From positions 124,001 through 188,000 of the forward strand of contig JARLGW010000001.1 in the NCBI GenBank assembly GCA_031292565.1: a DNA stretch of 64,000 nt. The letters run 5' to 3'. A model generated the notes under the pieces. That model was not told where the DNA came from, searched no databases, and saw only the letters and a program-made list of their open reading frames with translations. Position numbers and translations under genes: made by a program. Below are positions 36,022 through 45,150 of the stretch, piece after piece. The stretch comes from Paludibacteraceae bacterium (GTDB lineage Bacteria > Bacteroidota > Bacteroidia > Bacteroidales > Paludibacteraceae). Position 1 is the first letter of the stretch. Each line of letters opens with the position of its first letter.

Positions 36022-37335
36022 TTAAATAGTTAACGCAATAACATCTTCTTCTTTTGAAAAATCTTTTAGCACCACGGTTTCAATCGTGTTTGTTTTTGCT
36101 TTATCATAAGGAGCTACCACACGCACATAATTTTCGGTGAAGCCGTGCATGCATTCGCCTTTCTTGGCCGATTCCCATAGCACATGGGCTTGTTTGCCTA
36201 TTTCCGATTGGTAGAACGCGTGCACTTTTTGCTCCGATAGCTGATGTAGCTGTTCGCTGCGATGTTTTTTTTCAGCACTGTCCACCTTATAATCTATTTC
36301 CAGGGCCTTGGTTCCAGCGCGTTCGGAATAGGTAAATACATGTAGTTGCGATATGTCCAGACTTTCGATAAACCGATGTGCATCCTCAAAATATTCAGCC
36401 GTTTCGCCACGGGTACCTACTATAACATCCACACCGATAAACGCATGAGGCATAAAGAGCTTCACCGTTTGTATCTTTTCGGCAAACAGTTCCCGTTTAT
36501 ATTTACGCTTCATCAGTTGCAACACCTCGTTGCTGCCCGACTGCAAAGGTATATGAAAATGTGGTGCAAATCGCTTGGATTGTGCCACAAATTGTATTAT
36601 TTCATCCGTCAGCAAATTAGGTTCAATGCTCGAAATGCGGTAGCGTTCCACGCCTTCCACATCATCCAATGCCTGCACGAGTTGGAAAAACGTTTCGCCC
36701 GTGTTTTTGCCAAAGTCGCCCGTGTTTACGCCCGTGAGTACTATTTCTTTAGCTCCTTCGCTCACAGCCAGCTTGGCGGCTTCCAGCGTTTGGGCGATGG
36801 TGCCACTTCGGCTACGTCCACGGGCAAAAGGAATGGTGCAATAGGTGCAATAATAATCGCAACCATCCTGCACTTTCAGAAAAAAGCGGGTACGGTCGTC
36901 GCTGGAGCAGGAGGGATGGAAGTCCTTCACCGCGTTTATCTTATCGCTATGAACTTCAGCTTGTTCCTTTTTATGTAAATCGTTCAAATAAAGTTCTATA
37001 TCAAACTTCTCTTTGGCTCCAAGCACTAAATCTACACCGCGAATACCGGCTACTTCTTCCGGTTTCAATTGGGCGTAGCAGCCTGTTACCACCACAAAAG
37101 CATTAGGATGCAAGCGGGTAAACCTAGTGATGGCTTGGCGGCATTTGCGGTCTGCCATGTCGGTAACCGAACAGGTGTTTATCACGCACACATCGGCCTG
37201 TTCGCCAGGCTTTACTTTGCGAAATCCGCTTTCGGTCAGGCTGCGCCCGATGGAAGAGGTTTCGGCAAAATTGAGCTTGCAGCCCAGCGTGTGGAAGGCT
37301 ACTTTTTTATCTTGAAATATAGAAGTATCGATCAT
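36022..37335 (-). CDS. mtaB: tRNA ms2t6A methylthiotransferase MtaB
   Basis: A 437-residue radical SAM methylthiotransferase. The N-terminal UPF0004 domain has three cluster Cys (TLGCKLNFAET, INTCSVTDMADRK, VTGCYAQLKPEE). The SAM cluster motif is CDYYCTYCTIPFARGRSRS (C-x3-C-x2-C), followed by VLTGVNTGDFG. A C-terminal TRAM-type region is seen at HAFYQSEIGKQAHVLWE. It adds a methylthio group to t6A37 of tRNA. The MtaB subfamily, rather than MiaB or RimO, is chosen from the opening KVAFHTLGCKLN and the TCSVT context. Confidence 0.92.
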   Translation of the reverse strand: MIDTSIFQDKKVAFHTLGCKLNFAETSSIGRSLTESGFRKVKPGEQADVCVINTCSVTDMADRKCRQAITRFTRLHPNAFVVVTGCYAQLKPEEVAGIRGVDLVLGAKEKFDIELYLNDLHKKEQAEVHSDKINAVKDFHPSCSSDDRTRFFLKVQDGCDYYCTYCTIPFARGRSRSGTIAQTLEAAKLAVSEGAKEIVLTGVNTGDFGKNTGETFFQLVQALDDVEGVERYRISSIEPNLLTDEIIQFVAQSKRFAPHFHIPLQSGSNEVLQLMKRKYKRELFAEKIQTVKLFMPHAFIGVDVIVGTRGETAEYFEDAHRFIESLDISQLHVFTYSERAGTKALEIDYKVDSAEKKHRSEQLHQLSEQKVHAFYQSEIGKQAHVLWESAKKGECMHGFTENYVRVVAPYDKAKTNTIETVVLKDFSKEEDVIALTI

Positions 37336-37453
37336 TTTCAGATGTTAGAATAAAGAGCAAAGAATAAAGACGCTAGATTAATTTTTTTAAGCCTGCAAAG
37401 ATAATGAATGTATAGGAGATTGAAGAATGTGCGGGGTGGAAGATTCGCTAATT

Positions 37454-38485
37454 CTAGTTTGAAGGCTTGATAAAATCGATGATATTTTTTTTAAATTCCT
37501 CTTTGATACTTTCATCTGTTACTTTTTGTGGCATTCTCGAACTACTTGTTATTGGAAATAGTCTGGAAAAACATGCTTCATTGTCCATTATTTTATAAAT
37601 ATTTATTTGTTGCTGAAAATAATGTTCTTTATTTTCATAATAACATGTTTTGATGGATTTTACCTTAGAATGAGTAAATATTTGTTGTAAAATAAGTTTA
37701 TCAGAATCGCCACACGAATGCCCTAAAATAATTACATTAATATCACCATCTATTGCTAAAAAATCAAGCAATTTTCTCTCGTTTGAATCAAGATTGTATA
37801 AAAATGGTTTTATGTTTTTAGTGTATTCCGGGTCCTTTCTATCTATTAATTTTTTCTTACTTTCATGACTAGCAGCATATCCGAAAATAACATTGTCTAT
37901 ATGATTATACAGATTACCATGAATATGAATTAAATTATGAAAATGACTATCTGGATTTAAATATGATTTAACCGTATTGGTGTAATTGAAATTGAGAATA
38001 ATATCATTCATGCCAATTTTCTCGAAAAATTCACTGTAGATTTGTAAGTGTTTTAGTTTTTTTTTTTCTTCTTTTAGATAATTAATCAGTTCTTCTTTTA
38101 TTTTAAATAAATCTTCGTTTAATTTTTCTGGAGTCGTAAATCTAGTAAAACTAGTTAATTCGTTAAAATATAATTCTTCTATATCACACCAATTTTTATT
38201 TTTCGTATAATCAGACAATATTGTTTCTAAAAAATTATTTTTAAAAGGAATATGCTTTTTATACTTTAAAAACTCATTAATTATATCCGCAGTTTTTTCC
38301 AAATCTTCTACGTTATATTCATTGAGATACCCAGTGTTTTTGGCATCAAGATAATCAAAGAATTTTTTTTCAGAGTCTCTTTTCCCCCAATATTTCTTTA
38401 TCAACCAAGCAATAAAATCCCCATAGCTTGTTTTCAAGTCGTGCGCTAGGTCAAAACCATTGCCTATAATAACTAAGTTTCTCAT
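37454..38485 (-). CDS. AbiH-family phage abortive-infection protein
   Basis: A 343-residue protein whose opening MRNLVIIGNGFDLAHDLKTSYGDF is the AbiH (Abi_H) signature, with a Gly-Asn-Gly-Phe-Asp loop. The middle contains ILNFNYTNTVKSYL and HIHGNL, and VIILGHSCGDSDK closes the domain; the layout recalls nucleotide-binding sirtuin-like folds. Its base composition is visibly richer in A+T than the genes on both sides. It stands alone between mtaB and the dual ABC gene, which points to horizontal transfer. AbiH stops phage propagation in lactococci; the mode here is inferred. Confidence 0.85.
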   Translation of the reverse strand: MRNLVIIGNGFDLAHDLKTSYGDFIAWLIKKYWGKRDSEKKFFDYLDAKNTGYLNEYNVEDLEKTADIINEFLKYKKHIPFKNNFLETILSDYTKNKNWCDIEELYFNELTSFTRFTTPEKLNEDLFKIKEELINYLKEEKKKLKHLQIYSEFFEKIGMNDIILNFNYTNTVKSYLNPDSHFHNLIHIHGNLYNHIDNVIFGYAASHESKKKLIDRKDPEYTKNIKPFLYNLDSNERKLLDFLAIDGDINVIILGHSCGDSDKLILQQIFTHSKVKSIKTCYYENKEHYFQQQINIYKIMDNEACFSRLFPITSSSRMPQKVTDESIKEEFKKNIIDFIKPSN

Positions 38486-38562
38486 ATCTATAAATTGCCT
38501 GTAAAAATATTCATAAATCAGAAAGAAAAGTCATCTGTTAATAAGTTATTTATTAACAAGAT

Positions 38563-38637
38563 TACCCCTAAATTCCCTAAAGGGGACTATAATACAAACT
38601 GTCTGAAATATCAGTAGCCCCCCTTTAGGGGCGGGTT
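38563..38637. repeat. CCCCTAAA-type inverted repeat
   Basis: Two arms, around CCCCTAAATTCCCTAAAGGGG and the reverse-oriented CCCCCCTTTAGGGGCGGG, flank a 25-bp AT-rich centre. They resemble the short CCCCTAAA/TTTAGGGG repeats scattered in many Bacteroidota genomes. It lies just beyond the AbiH start, in the 309-bp spacer before the dual ABC gene; no transposase is present. Confidence 0.6.
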
Positions 38638-38736
38638 AGTTTGTGTTAAACAAAAATCCATCATAACTACCAAAATTAAAGGCATAAGAAATAAAAACAG
38701 ACCGCTTATTATCAGTAATATATAAAATAGACTCTT

Positions 38737-38744
38737 TATCTTTG
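38737..38744 (+). promoter_or_regulatory. Bacteroidota -7 promoter element
   Basis: TATCTTTG matches TAnnTTTG. It lies 51 bp before the dual ABC ATPase gene. Confidence 0.55.
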
Positions 38745-38794
38745 CAGTGTATAGAGATGATTATTTACAAAAAACATAAGTTGCTGAATTATAT

Positions 38795-40288
38795 ATGGAA
38801 ACGATAGTAAAAACGGAACGAGTAGAGGTAAAGTTGGACGGAGAATTGCTGTTGCAGGATGTTTCGTTTGAAATGGGGAAAGGTGAGTTAGTAAGTGTGG
38901 TTGGGCCTTCGGGTTGTGGAAAGACTTTGTTGGGCAAATTAGTTGCCGGCGTTATACAGTCAACCAAAGGCATTTTTTACGTGCAAGAGGGTGTGAAGGC
39001 CGTGTTTGTAGAACAGCAGGATAACTTCTTCGCGCAGTCGGGCATGCGGAATACCTATTACAGTCAGCGATATGAATTTTTCGAGGGGCGTGCCGTGCCA
39101 ACGGTGGCTACCTTGCTAGGAATCGACGCTGATAATTGGCAGGAAAATAAAACGCTGGCCAAAATTCTAATGGCTTTGAAATTGGAAAAATTAATGGATA
39201 GGCAATTGCTTATGCTTAGTAATGGCGAACGCAAACGCGTACAACTTGCTTCGGCTTGGATGTCGGGAGCCGATTTGCTGGTGTTCGATCAACCTTTTAT
39301 TGGCTTGGACGTGCATTCACGAGAAATTTTGCGTGACTTACTGTTGAAATTTAAAGAGCTGGGTAAAACGGTACTACTTATTTGTAGTAAAAAAGAATTG
39401 CCTGATAGTAGCGATCGGGTATTGGAGATGAAAAAGGGTGCAATTGTATCACAACTGCCTTATGCTGCTTTCGTGGCAAAACTGAAACCAGAAGCGAATG
39501 ATGTTATTGATATAGAAAAACTCCATTTACCACAGGAACAGGCTGTACCTGCATTTGGCGACGTGGTGAAGATGACTGATGTGACGGTGAATAGCGGTGA
39601 AAAAACCATTTTACAAGGCATTAACTGGACGGTGCGTGACCACGAGCGTTGGTTATTAGCCGGGCACAACGGGTCGGGTAAATCCACCTTGCTTAGCCTT
39701 GTTACTGCGGACAATCCACAGGGATACACGAACGACCTGGTGCTGTTCGGACAGCAACGGGGTAGTGGCGAAACGGTGTGGGACATCAAGAGTAAGATAG
39801 GCTTCGTGTCACCCGAATTGCATTTGTATTTTATGCGGCAAACCAAGCTCACGGGGCTAAGCAGCAGTATGCAGCATAGCGTGGATTGCCTAAGCGTGGT
39901 ACTTTCGGGGTTTAATGAAGAGATTGGATTTTCTTCGCACAACACGGTGTATCAGGAAAAGATGGCGAAAGAGTGGCTATCGGCCTTGGGTTTGCAGGAG
40001 TTGATTAAGAAGCAATTTGCCGAAATTTCGTTGGGCGAACAGCGGATGTTGTTACTTATCCGGGCATTGATTAAGAATCCGCCGTTGCTTATCTTGGATG
40101 AACCTTGCCAAGGAATTGACTACGAGCAATCGCAACGCTTTGTACACCTGCTGGATGCTATTTGCACGAAACTAAACACAACAATGATTTACGTCACTCA
40201 TGCTGTTGACGAGATTCCTGCTTGCGTTACGCATAAGCTTGAGTTGGAGGATGGAAAAGTTAAGTTTTGCGGTGAGCTGAAAGCTTGA
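38795..40288 (+). CDS. ModF-like dual ABC ATPase
   Basis: A 497-residue soluble protein with two ABC domains. The first has Walker A GPSGCGKTL, signature LSNGERKRVQLA and Walker B DLLVFDQP. The second has Walker A GHNGSGKSTLL, an altered signature (SLGEQRMLLLIRA) and Walker B LLILDEPCQG. The arrangement and length match ModF (PhrA) of E. coli, which is linked to molybdenum handling though its role is unclear. No transmembrane or binding protein gene is adjacent, so it is probably not a transporter subunit. In a Mo-nitrogenase organism a link to Mo is attractive but unproven. Confidence 0.8.
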   Translation: METIVKTERVEVKLDGELLLQDVSFEMGKGELVSVVGPSGCGKTLLGKLVAGVIQSTKGIFYVQEGVKAVFVEQQDNFFAQSGMRNTYYSQRYEFFEGRAVPTVATLLGIDADNWQENKTLAKILMALKLEKLMDRQLLMLSNGERKRVQLASAWMSGADLLVFDQPFIGLDVHSREILRDLLLKFKELGKTVLLICSKKELPDSSDRVLEMKKGAIVSQLPYAAFVAKLKPEANDVIDIEKLHLPQEQAVPAFGDVVKMTDVTVNSGEKTILQGINWTVRDHERWLLAGHNGSGKSTLLSLVTADNPQGYTNDLVLFGQQRGSGETVWDIKSKIGFVSPELHLYFMRQTKLTGLSSSMQHSVDCLSVVLSGFNEEIGFSSHNTVYQEKMAKEWLSALGLQELIKKQFAEISLGEQRMLLLIRALIKNPPLLILDEPCQGIDYEQSQRFVHLLDAICTKLNTTMIYVTHAVDEIPACVTHKLELEDGKVKFCGELKA

Positions 40289-40313
40289 GGCTATTGACCT
40301 TATTTAAAATAAC

Positions 40314-40353
40314 AAGACCTGCCAAGTTTTCAACATTTGGCAGGTCTTCTTTT
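40314..40353. terminator. Intrinsic terminator between convergent genes
   Basis: A perfect 12-bp stem (AAGACCTGCCAA with TTGGCAGGTCTT) has an 11-base loop. It lies between the dual ABC gene (+) and the helicase gene (-). Confidence 0.88.
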
Positions 40354-41602
40354 AATATCGTTTCTTAGCGTAGAAATTTCTTTTCGCGGGCTGATTACTG
40401 CCATCTTCTCGTGGTTTATTGCGAGAGGGGCGTTGTTGCTTTTCGGCCTTCACGGGGTTGTTGTCCACCAATGGATAGTTGTGGCCTTCTACAACCGGAA
40501 TTTTCTTCCCTATTAGTTTTTCAATATCTTTCAGGTATGCTTTTTCTTCGGCATCGCAAAAAGAATAAGCAGTACCGTCGTTGTTTGCACGGCCTGTACG
40601 CCCAATACGGTGTACGTAGGATTCCGGCACGTTGGGCAACTCGAAGTTGATTACATATTGCAGGTTGTCCACGTCAATACCACGGGCGGCAATATCGGTG
40701 GCTACCAATACGCGGGTGGTTTGATCCTTAAAGTTGGTTAGTGCACGCTGACGAGCGTTTTGAGCCTTATTGCCGTGTATGGCTTCGGCCTTGATGTCGT
40801 TTTTCAGCAGCACGCGTACTACCTTGTCCGCTCCATGCTTGGTGCGGGTAAATACCAGTACGGTTTTAATGTCTTTATTTTTCAGAATATCAAGGAGCAA
40901 TGGTACTTTATTCCCCTTGTCCACGAAATAAATGAACTGATCGATGGTATCGGCGGTGGACGAAACGGGTGTAACTTCCACTTTGAGCGGACGATGAAGA
41001 ATAGAGTTTGATAACTTTACTATTTCGGGCGGCATGGTGGCCGAGAAGAATAGTGATTGTTTCTTTTCGGGCAACACGGCTAACAGTTTCTTTACATCGT
41101 GAATGAAACCCATATCGAGCATGCGGTCTGCTTCGTCCAGCACAAAAATTTCTATGTCACGCAGCGAAATTATTTTTTGGTTCATCAAGTCGAGTAACCT
41201 ACCGGGGGTGGCTATTAAAATATCTACACCATTGCGTAGTGCGTTTACTTGCGAACTTTGATTTACTCCACCAAAAATAACCGTGTTAGTTATGTTGGTG
41301 TATTTTCCGTACGTGTTTATACTTTCGCCTATTTGAATGGCTAATTCTCGTGTAGGTGTTACTATCAGGCTGCGAATTTTGCGTTTGCGTTCGTATTGTT
41401 TCGGCTCTTCGCTTAGTATTTGAAGAATGGGCACGGCGAAAGCCGCTGTTTTACCTGTACCGGTTTGCGCACAACCTAATAAATCGGTTCTTTTTAACAC
41501 GATGGGAATTGCTTCTGCTTGTATAGGGGTGGGGGTGGTGTAACCTTCTTCTTGAATGGCTTTGAGAATGGGCTCTATAAGCCCTAGTGATTGAAATGAC
41601 AT
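40352..41602 (-). CDS. DEAD-box RNA helicase, RhlE-like
   Basis: A 416-residue helicase from the ATG at 41602; a longer frame from 41650 adds non-conserved residues. Motifs appear in order: Q motif with PTPIQAEAIP, motif I AQTGTGKTAA, Ia PTRELA, motif II DEAD (VLDEADRML), motif III SAT, motif V TDIAARGIDV and motif VI HRIGRTGR. The C-terminal basic tail (KAEKQQRPSRNKPRE) is an RNA-binding extension as in RhlE. It remodels rRNA or mRNA structures, often under cold stress. Confidence 0.92.
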   Translation of the reverse strand: MSFQSLGLIEPILKAIQEEGYTTPTPIQAEAIPIVLKRTDLLGCAQTGTGKTAAFAVPILQILSEEPKQYERKRKIRSLIVTPTRELAIQIGESINTYGKYTNITNTVIFGGVNQSSQVNALRNGVDILIATPGRLLDLMNQKIISLRDIEIFVLDEADRMLDMGFIHDVKKLLAVLPEKKQSLFFSATMPPEIVKLSNSILHRPLKVEVTPVSSTADTIDQFIYFVDKGNKVPLLLDILKNKDIKTVLVFTRTKHGADKVVRVLLKNDIKAEAIHGNKAQNARQRALTNFKDQTTRVLVATDIAARGIDVDNLQYVINFELPNVPESYVHRIGRTGRANNDGTAYSFCDAEEKAYLKDIEKLIGKKIPVVEGHNYPLVDNNPVKAEKQQRPSRNKPREDGSNQPAKRNFYAKKRY

Positions 41603-41875
41603 GTATTGTTTTTTAGCGTGGAACGGGTGTTTGAGAATGGGTGTAAACACAAGGGCCGCAATGAAAAGATAGCCGTCTTTTTACTTTTGATGGCAAATGT
41701 AATTACTTGGAATTCTATTTTATCAGTCGTTTTACTTACTGTTCGTTCCATTATGAATTAGGGCGCAAGGTACGACAATTATTTGGATTGTGAACTATGT
41801 GGCTCTTAAACCGGAATTTTCAACATTGTGTGACGTGCAATTGAATAGATAGAATTTACTTGAAAAAAATTTACA

Positions 41876-42349
41876 TCAGGTTAATTTCACCACGCTAATT
41901 TTTACGGCTTTAAGTAAATCGGTAGGCGATAACTTGAGTTGTAAACCGCGTTGCCCGGCACTAATGTAGATAAAAGGGTATTGCATGGCGGTTTCGTGCA
42001 GGTAAACAGGGTAAGGCTTTTTCATGCCGAGGGGTGAGCATCCACCACGAATGTACCCCGTGAGGGGTAATAGTTCTTTCATTGCTACGGTATCGGCTTT
42101 TTTGTTGCCCGAAACCGCTGCTGCCAGCTTGAGGTTTACTTCTTCAGCACCGGGTACGATGCAAACAAATACGCCAGTTTTGTCGCCGCGAAGCAGGATG
42201 GTTTTAAATACCTGTTCTACCGCTTCGCCTAGTTGCTCGGCCACATGTATGGCACCAAGGTCAGTCTCGTCCACCTCGTAAGGAATCAGTTCATAAGCTA
42301 TCTTTTGCTGGTCGAGTATGCGGGCTGCATTGGTTTTATGAGGCTTCAT
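41876..42349 (-). CDS. ybaK: YbaK-type Cys-tRNA(Pro) deacylase
   Basis: A 157-residue editing protein. KTNAARILDQQKIAYELIPYE and QVFKTILLRGDKTGVFVCIVPGAEEVNLK are characteristic of YbaK/EbsC. The loop TGYIRGGCSPLGMKK holds the conserved Gly-Gly-x-Ser-Pro signature. It hydrolyses Cys-tRNA(Pro) formed by error. It is free-standing; the neighbours are unrelated. Confidence 0.92.
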   Translation of the reverse strand: MKPHKTNAARILDQQKIAYELIPYEVDETDLGAIHVAEQLGEAVEQVFKTILLRGDKTGVFVCIVPGAEEVNLKLAAAVSGNKKADTVAMKELLPLTGYIRGGCSPLGMKKPYPVYLHETAMQYPFIYISAGQRGLQLKLSPTDLLKAVKISVVKLT

Positions 42350-42402
42350 GGTAGTGTCGTTTTACTACAGCAAAGGTAATTGAAATAGATAGAAAATAAA
42401 AA

Positions 42403-42428
42403 GCCCCATTCATTTAGAAGAATAGGGC
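42403..42428 (-). terminator. Intrinsic terminator for the STAS-like gene
   Basis: A 9-bp stem with one mismatch (GCCCCATTC with GAATAGGGC) follows an A-run on the plus strand, which gives the U-run for the minus-strand gene ending at 42435. Confidence 0.7.
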
Positions 42429-42434
42429 GGAGAG

Positions 42435-42923
42435 TTAAAAACCCATGATGCTGTTGGGTCCTTTAAACCATTGGTGATGTGGATTTTCCTTTAAATAAAA
42501 GATAATTTCATCCAACTCTTCTTTCGTAATACCATCTCCAGGTATCCAGTCGGCACAAGCTTCGGTGTCCGTAAATATGTAAAACTGGATAGGTGTTATT
42601 CTCTCAAAATTTTTAAATCCTGTTACATATTCATTTTTGAATTGGGGACTGGTTAGAATGGCTGTTTTTCTGGAATGATGGAACACATTATTTTTACTAG
42701 ACAGGTATGAGAAGTACTCAATCATGTCTTCTACAGTCAATAACATTTGAGCTTCCCGTGTGTCAATAATCATGTTGAAAGAAGGGTTGTAATCGTTGTC
42801 GCAGTAAAGCAAATCTCTGTCCGTTTTAAACTTTTTCAGTTTAACCTTTCCGGTAATAACTTCAATTACCAGTTCTTTGTCCTTCAAAATGGTGTACCCA
42901 CTTTTCATAATGTTGGATTCCAT
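42435..42923 (-). CDS. Unknown protein, STAS/SpoIIAA-like pattern
   Basis: A 162-residue soluble protein. The order of segments KELVIEVITGKVKLKKF, NPSFNMIIDTREAQMLLTVEDMIEYF and KTAILTSPQFKN resembles the SpoIIAA-like STAS/SEC14 fold found in Bacteroidota. The match is weak, and no anti-sigma partner lies nearby. A GTP-type loop or Cys cluster is absent. An alternative start at 42908 (MKSGYT) would remove five residues. Confidence 0.55.
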   Translation of the reverse strand: MESNIMKSGYTILKDKELVIEVITGKVKLKKFKTDRDLLYCDNDYNPSFNMIIDTREAQMLLTVEDMIEYFSYLSSKNNVFHHSRKTAILTSPQFKNEYVTGFKNFERITPIQFYIFTDTEACADWIPGDGITKEELDEIIFYLKENPHHQWFKGPNSIMGF

Positions 42924-43085
42924 AACTTATTATTTTTTTAAGTTAGATGCGTTATCTAAAATAGATAAACTCTTGGAGATATGCAAATAAAAGCATTCAC
43001 ATTTTAATGCTTTACAAAATAAAACGTAAAATATTAATAATTGTTCTGTGAATTTTATTTTTAGACCATCATATTATACGTATCA

Positions 43086-43799
43086 TCAACAAGAAATGAT
43101 GCGGTTATTGGAAAGTTTAGGCAAAATGTTGAAAATGTTTTTTTGTAAGCAGAAATCCACATCGGAAGCGAAGCCATTATTCTTTAAGTAACCATAATGA
43201 AAGCACCCATCTTGTAAAGCCTGCTGCAAGTTTGACCCCATGCTTTCGTATAGGGTTTTGTGTGAGAAGGCACTATCGGTAAGGCTAACGGAGTTTGATT
43301 TCGCGCATAGTATGCTTATTATATTGCCCGCACAAAGAGCATCATCCAGCGAAAATCGGTTTTCAGTACCCGCGCAAACAATACACACGTCCAACGGTTG
43401 AGAGAGGAGATAGTTGCATACCGTATCTATATTCAGAAAGCTAGCGACAATAATTTCCGTTGCATCCCGGCTGTTTTTAATCGCCTGCGTGCCGTTGGTT
43501 GTACTTAGTATAATGTCTTTCCCGGCGATAATTTCAGGTTTGTATTCAAAGGGGGAATTACCAAGATTAAAACCTTCGGGCTTAAACCCCTTACGTTCGC
43601 CCGCCAACAAACAGTTTTCAGTGCGAAACTCGAAAGCTTCTTCCAACGTTTCCACAGGAATGACGGCTTTGGCTTCATTTTGTAAGGCTGTACATATTAC
43701 AGAGCTTGCCCGCAAGACATCAATAACCACGGCAATATTACCTTCTGCTTGTGAGGCTTGAACTGTTCCTGCTGTTATGATTACATCTATTTTCTTCAT
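43086..43799 (-). CDS. comB: 2-phosphosulfolactate phosphatase (ComB family)
   Basis: A 237-residue ComB protein. VVIDVLRASSVICTALQNEAKAVIPVETLEEA and the later LLAGERKGFKPEGFNLGNSPFEY and ILSTTNGTQAI are the family blocks. In methanogens ComB makes sulfolactate for coenzyme M. Bacteroidota lack that pathway, so the role here is uncertain; a link to sulfonate or sulfonolipid metabolism has been suggested for such orphan ComB genes. No comA or comC lies near it. Confidence 0.85.
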   Translation of the reverse strand: MKKIDVIITAGTVQASQAEGNIAVVIDVLRASSVICTALQNEAKAVIPVETLEEAFEFRTENCLLAGERKGFKPEGFNLGNSPFEYKPEIIAGKDIILSTTNGTQAIKNSRDATEIIVASFLNIDTVCNYLLSQPLDVCIVCAGTENRFSLDDALCAGNIISILCAKSNSVSLTDSAFSHKTLYESMGSNLQQALQDGCFHYGYLKNNGFASDVDFCLQKNIFNILPKLSNNRIISC

Positions 43800-43978
43800 C
43801 TATTTTTCAGCAAGTGAAAATGTTATTATATTTCAAAGATAGCTTTTATTTGTATAGCTTTAGAACAAAAATCATTTTGTACCTGTTTGAATGAAAAGAA
43901 AATATATCATTTTTTACGTTACTTCTCCTTTTTGTTATAACCAATGATGATAGTAGTAACCGCCTAATTAAATCGAAC

Positions 43979-44428
43979 ATGAAAGACTTGGTTTTTAATT
44001 CCATCGAAGAAATATTGGCTTTTGCTATAAAGGAAGAAGTTGAAGCTAATATCTATTATGAAAATCAGGCTAAAAAGACGACAGACCTTGAGTTAAAAAT
44101 GGTGTGGGAGCAATTAGCGCATGACGAACTGAGACATAAAGCTGTATTAACCTTATTGCTTGAAAAGATTGAATCGGGAGGGAGTATTGAAACCTATTCG
44201 GCGAAGGATATTGCGGATTATATTCCGGTGAAATTTTCTCAGGGCACCTATTCTGATACAGAGAAAATTATTATGAATGCCGCTCAAAAAGAAAATGAGG
44301 CTTTTTATTTATATAGTTATCTGTCGGGAAAAGTAACTGAAGTACTTCATCAACGAATCTTGTTGTCGTTGGCCGAAGAGGAGCTGAAGCATAAAGAAAA
44401 TTTACTCAAAGAGCTAGACCTTTATTAA
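43979..44428 (+). CDS. Ferritin-like diiron protein (rubrerythrin type)
   Basis: A 149-residue four-helix protein. Glu and His residues are spaced as in rubrerythrin diiron sites: AIKEEVEANIYYENQA, then VWEQLAHDELRHKAVL (E-x2-H type). A second pair follows in QKENEAFYLYSYL and SLAEEELKHKENLL. It lacks the C-terminal rubredoxin Cys motifs, so it is a sulerythrin-like short form. It would detoxify peroxide or store iron in an anaerobe. It stands alone, before a terminator and near the hemerythrin operon. Confidence 0.8.
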   Translation: MKDLVFNSIEEILAFAIKEEVEANIYYENQAKKTTDLELKMVWEQLAHDELRHKAVLTLLLEKIESGGSIETYSAKDIADYIPVKFSQGTYSDTEKIIMNAAQKENEAFYLYSYLSGKVTEVLHQRILLSLAEEELKHKENLLKELDLY

Positions 44429-44447
44429 GAAGTATTTAAATAAAAGG

Positions 44448-44490
44448 AACTCCTTATCCGATAATATTACAGATAAGGAGTTTCTTTTAT
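44448..44490. terminator. Intrinsic terminator
   Basis: A perfect 11-bp stem (AACTCCTTATC with GATAAGGAGTT, loop of 13) is followed by T-rich sequence. It lies between the ferritin-like gene (+) and the small membrane protein (-). Confidence 0.85.
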
Positions 44491-44507
44491 TTATATGTTT
44501 ACCTTTT

Positions 44508-44699
44508 TTACGCTCCAAGCACTTTTAATGCTTGATATACCAAAAAGGCAGGCCACACCAATGCTTTGAGAATTCCCAACACGCCGAGCCAAAAGGTAGT
44601 GGCTTGGGAAATGTAATAAATGGCAGCACCTACAATTCCGAGTCCGTACACGGCACCGGTTGACATGTTATGATTGATATTTTTGTTAAAGCATTCCAT
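44508..44699 (-). CDS. Small hydrophobic protein
   Basis: A 63-residue protein from the ATG at 44699. A first hydrophobic segment (STGAVYGLGIVGAAIYYISQ) and a second (FWLGVLGILKALVWPAFLVYQAL) predict two membrane passes. The longer reading from 44747 would overlap the upstream lipoprotein gene by 22 bp. Unknown family. Confidence 0.55.
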   Translation of the reverse strand: MECFNKNINHNMSTGAVYGLGIVGAAIYYISQATTFWLGVLGILKALVWPAFLVYQALKVLGA

Positions 44700-44725
44700 A
44701 GTCAATTTAGTATTATATTTATAAA

Positions 44726-45133
44726 TTAAGGATTCTGTTTTTGCCACTCCTGTAAAGATAAGATATTTCCCGAGGTTTGATCCAATACCTTTATTTCCTT
44801 ATTGGCAGGGTTTATATAAAAGAAATAATACGTTTCAAAATGCACATCGCTGTTGTATCCGGCTTGAATTTGGTAACCTAGGTTTTCCTTTCCTTGCTGA
44901 GGCTTACCTATCATAAAAGAAATGCCATGCTTATGGTTGGTGAGCGAATCAATATAGGTGTCTGACTTTTTCACTTGCTTGATAGTAAGCAAGGTGTCGT
45001 GAATAAATTGTTCCGACAACGTGGTGTTTTCCACCTGAACAGAATCGGCTCCTGGTGCCTGTTGCTTATCCTTTTTGTGTCCGCAACTTGTTACAAACAC
45101 AAATAGAGTGAGGTATAAAAATATTTTCTTCAT
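44726..45133 (-). CDS. Small lipoprotein of unknown function
   Basis: A 135-residue lipoprotein. The signal peptide ends in FVFVTSC, so Cys17 is the lipidation site, followed by a Lys/Gln/Ala-rich linker. The mature part has no recognised domain. It lies 17 bp after the LuxR-type gene on the same strand and may be part of that operon. Confidence 0.65.
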   Translation of the reverse strand: MKKIFLYLTLFVFVTSCGHKKDKQQAPGADSVQVENTTLSEQFIHDTLLTIKQVKKSDTYIDSLTNHKHGISFMIGKPQQGKENLGYQIQAGYNSDVHFETYYFFYINPANKEIKVLDQTSGNILSLQEWQKQNP

Positions 45134-45150
45134 AGTTGATTGTTTTTTAG

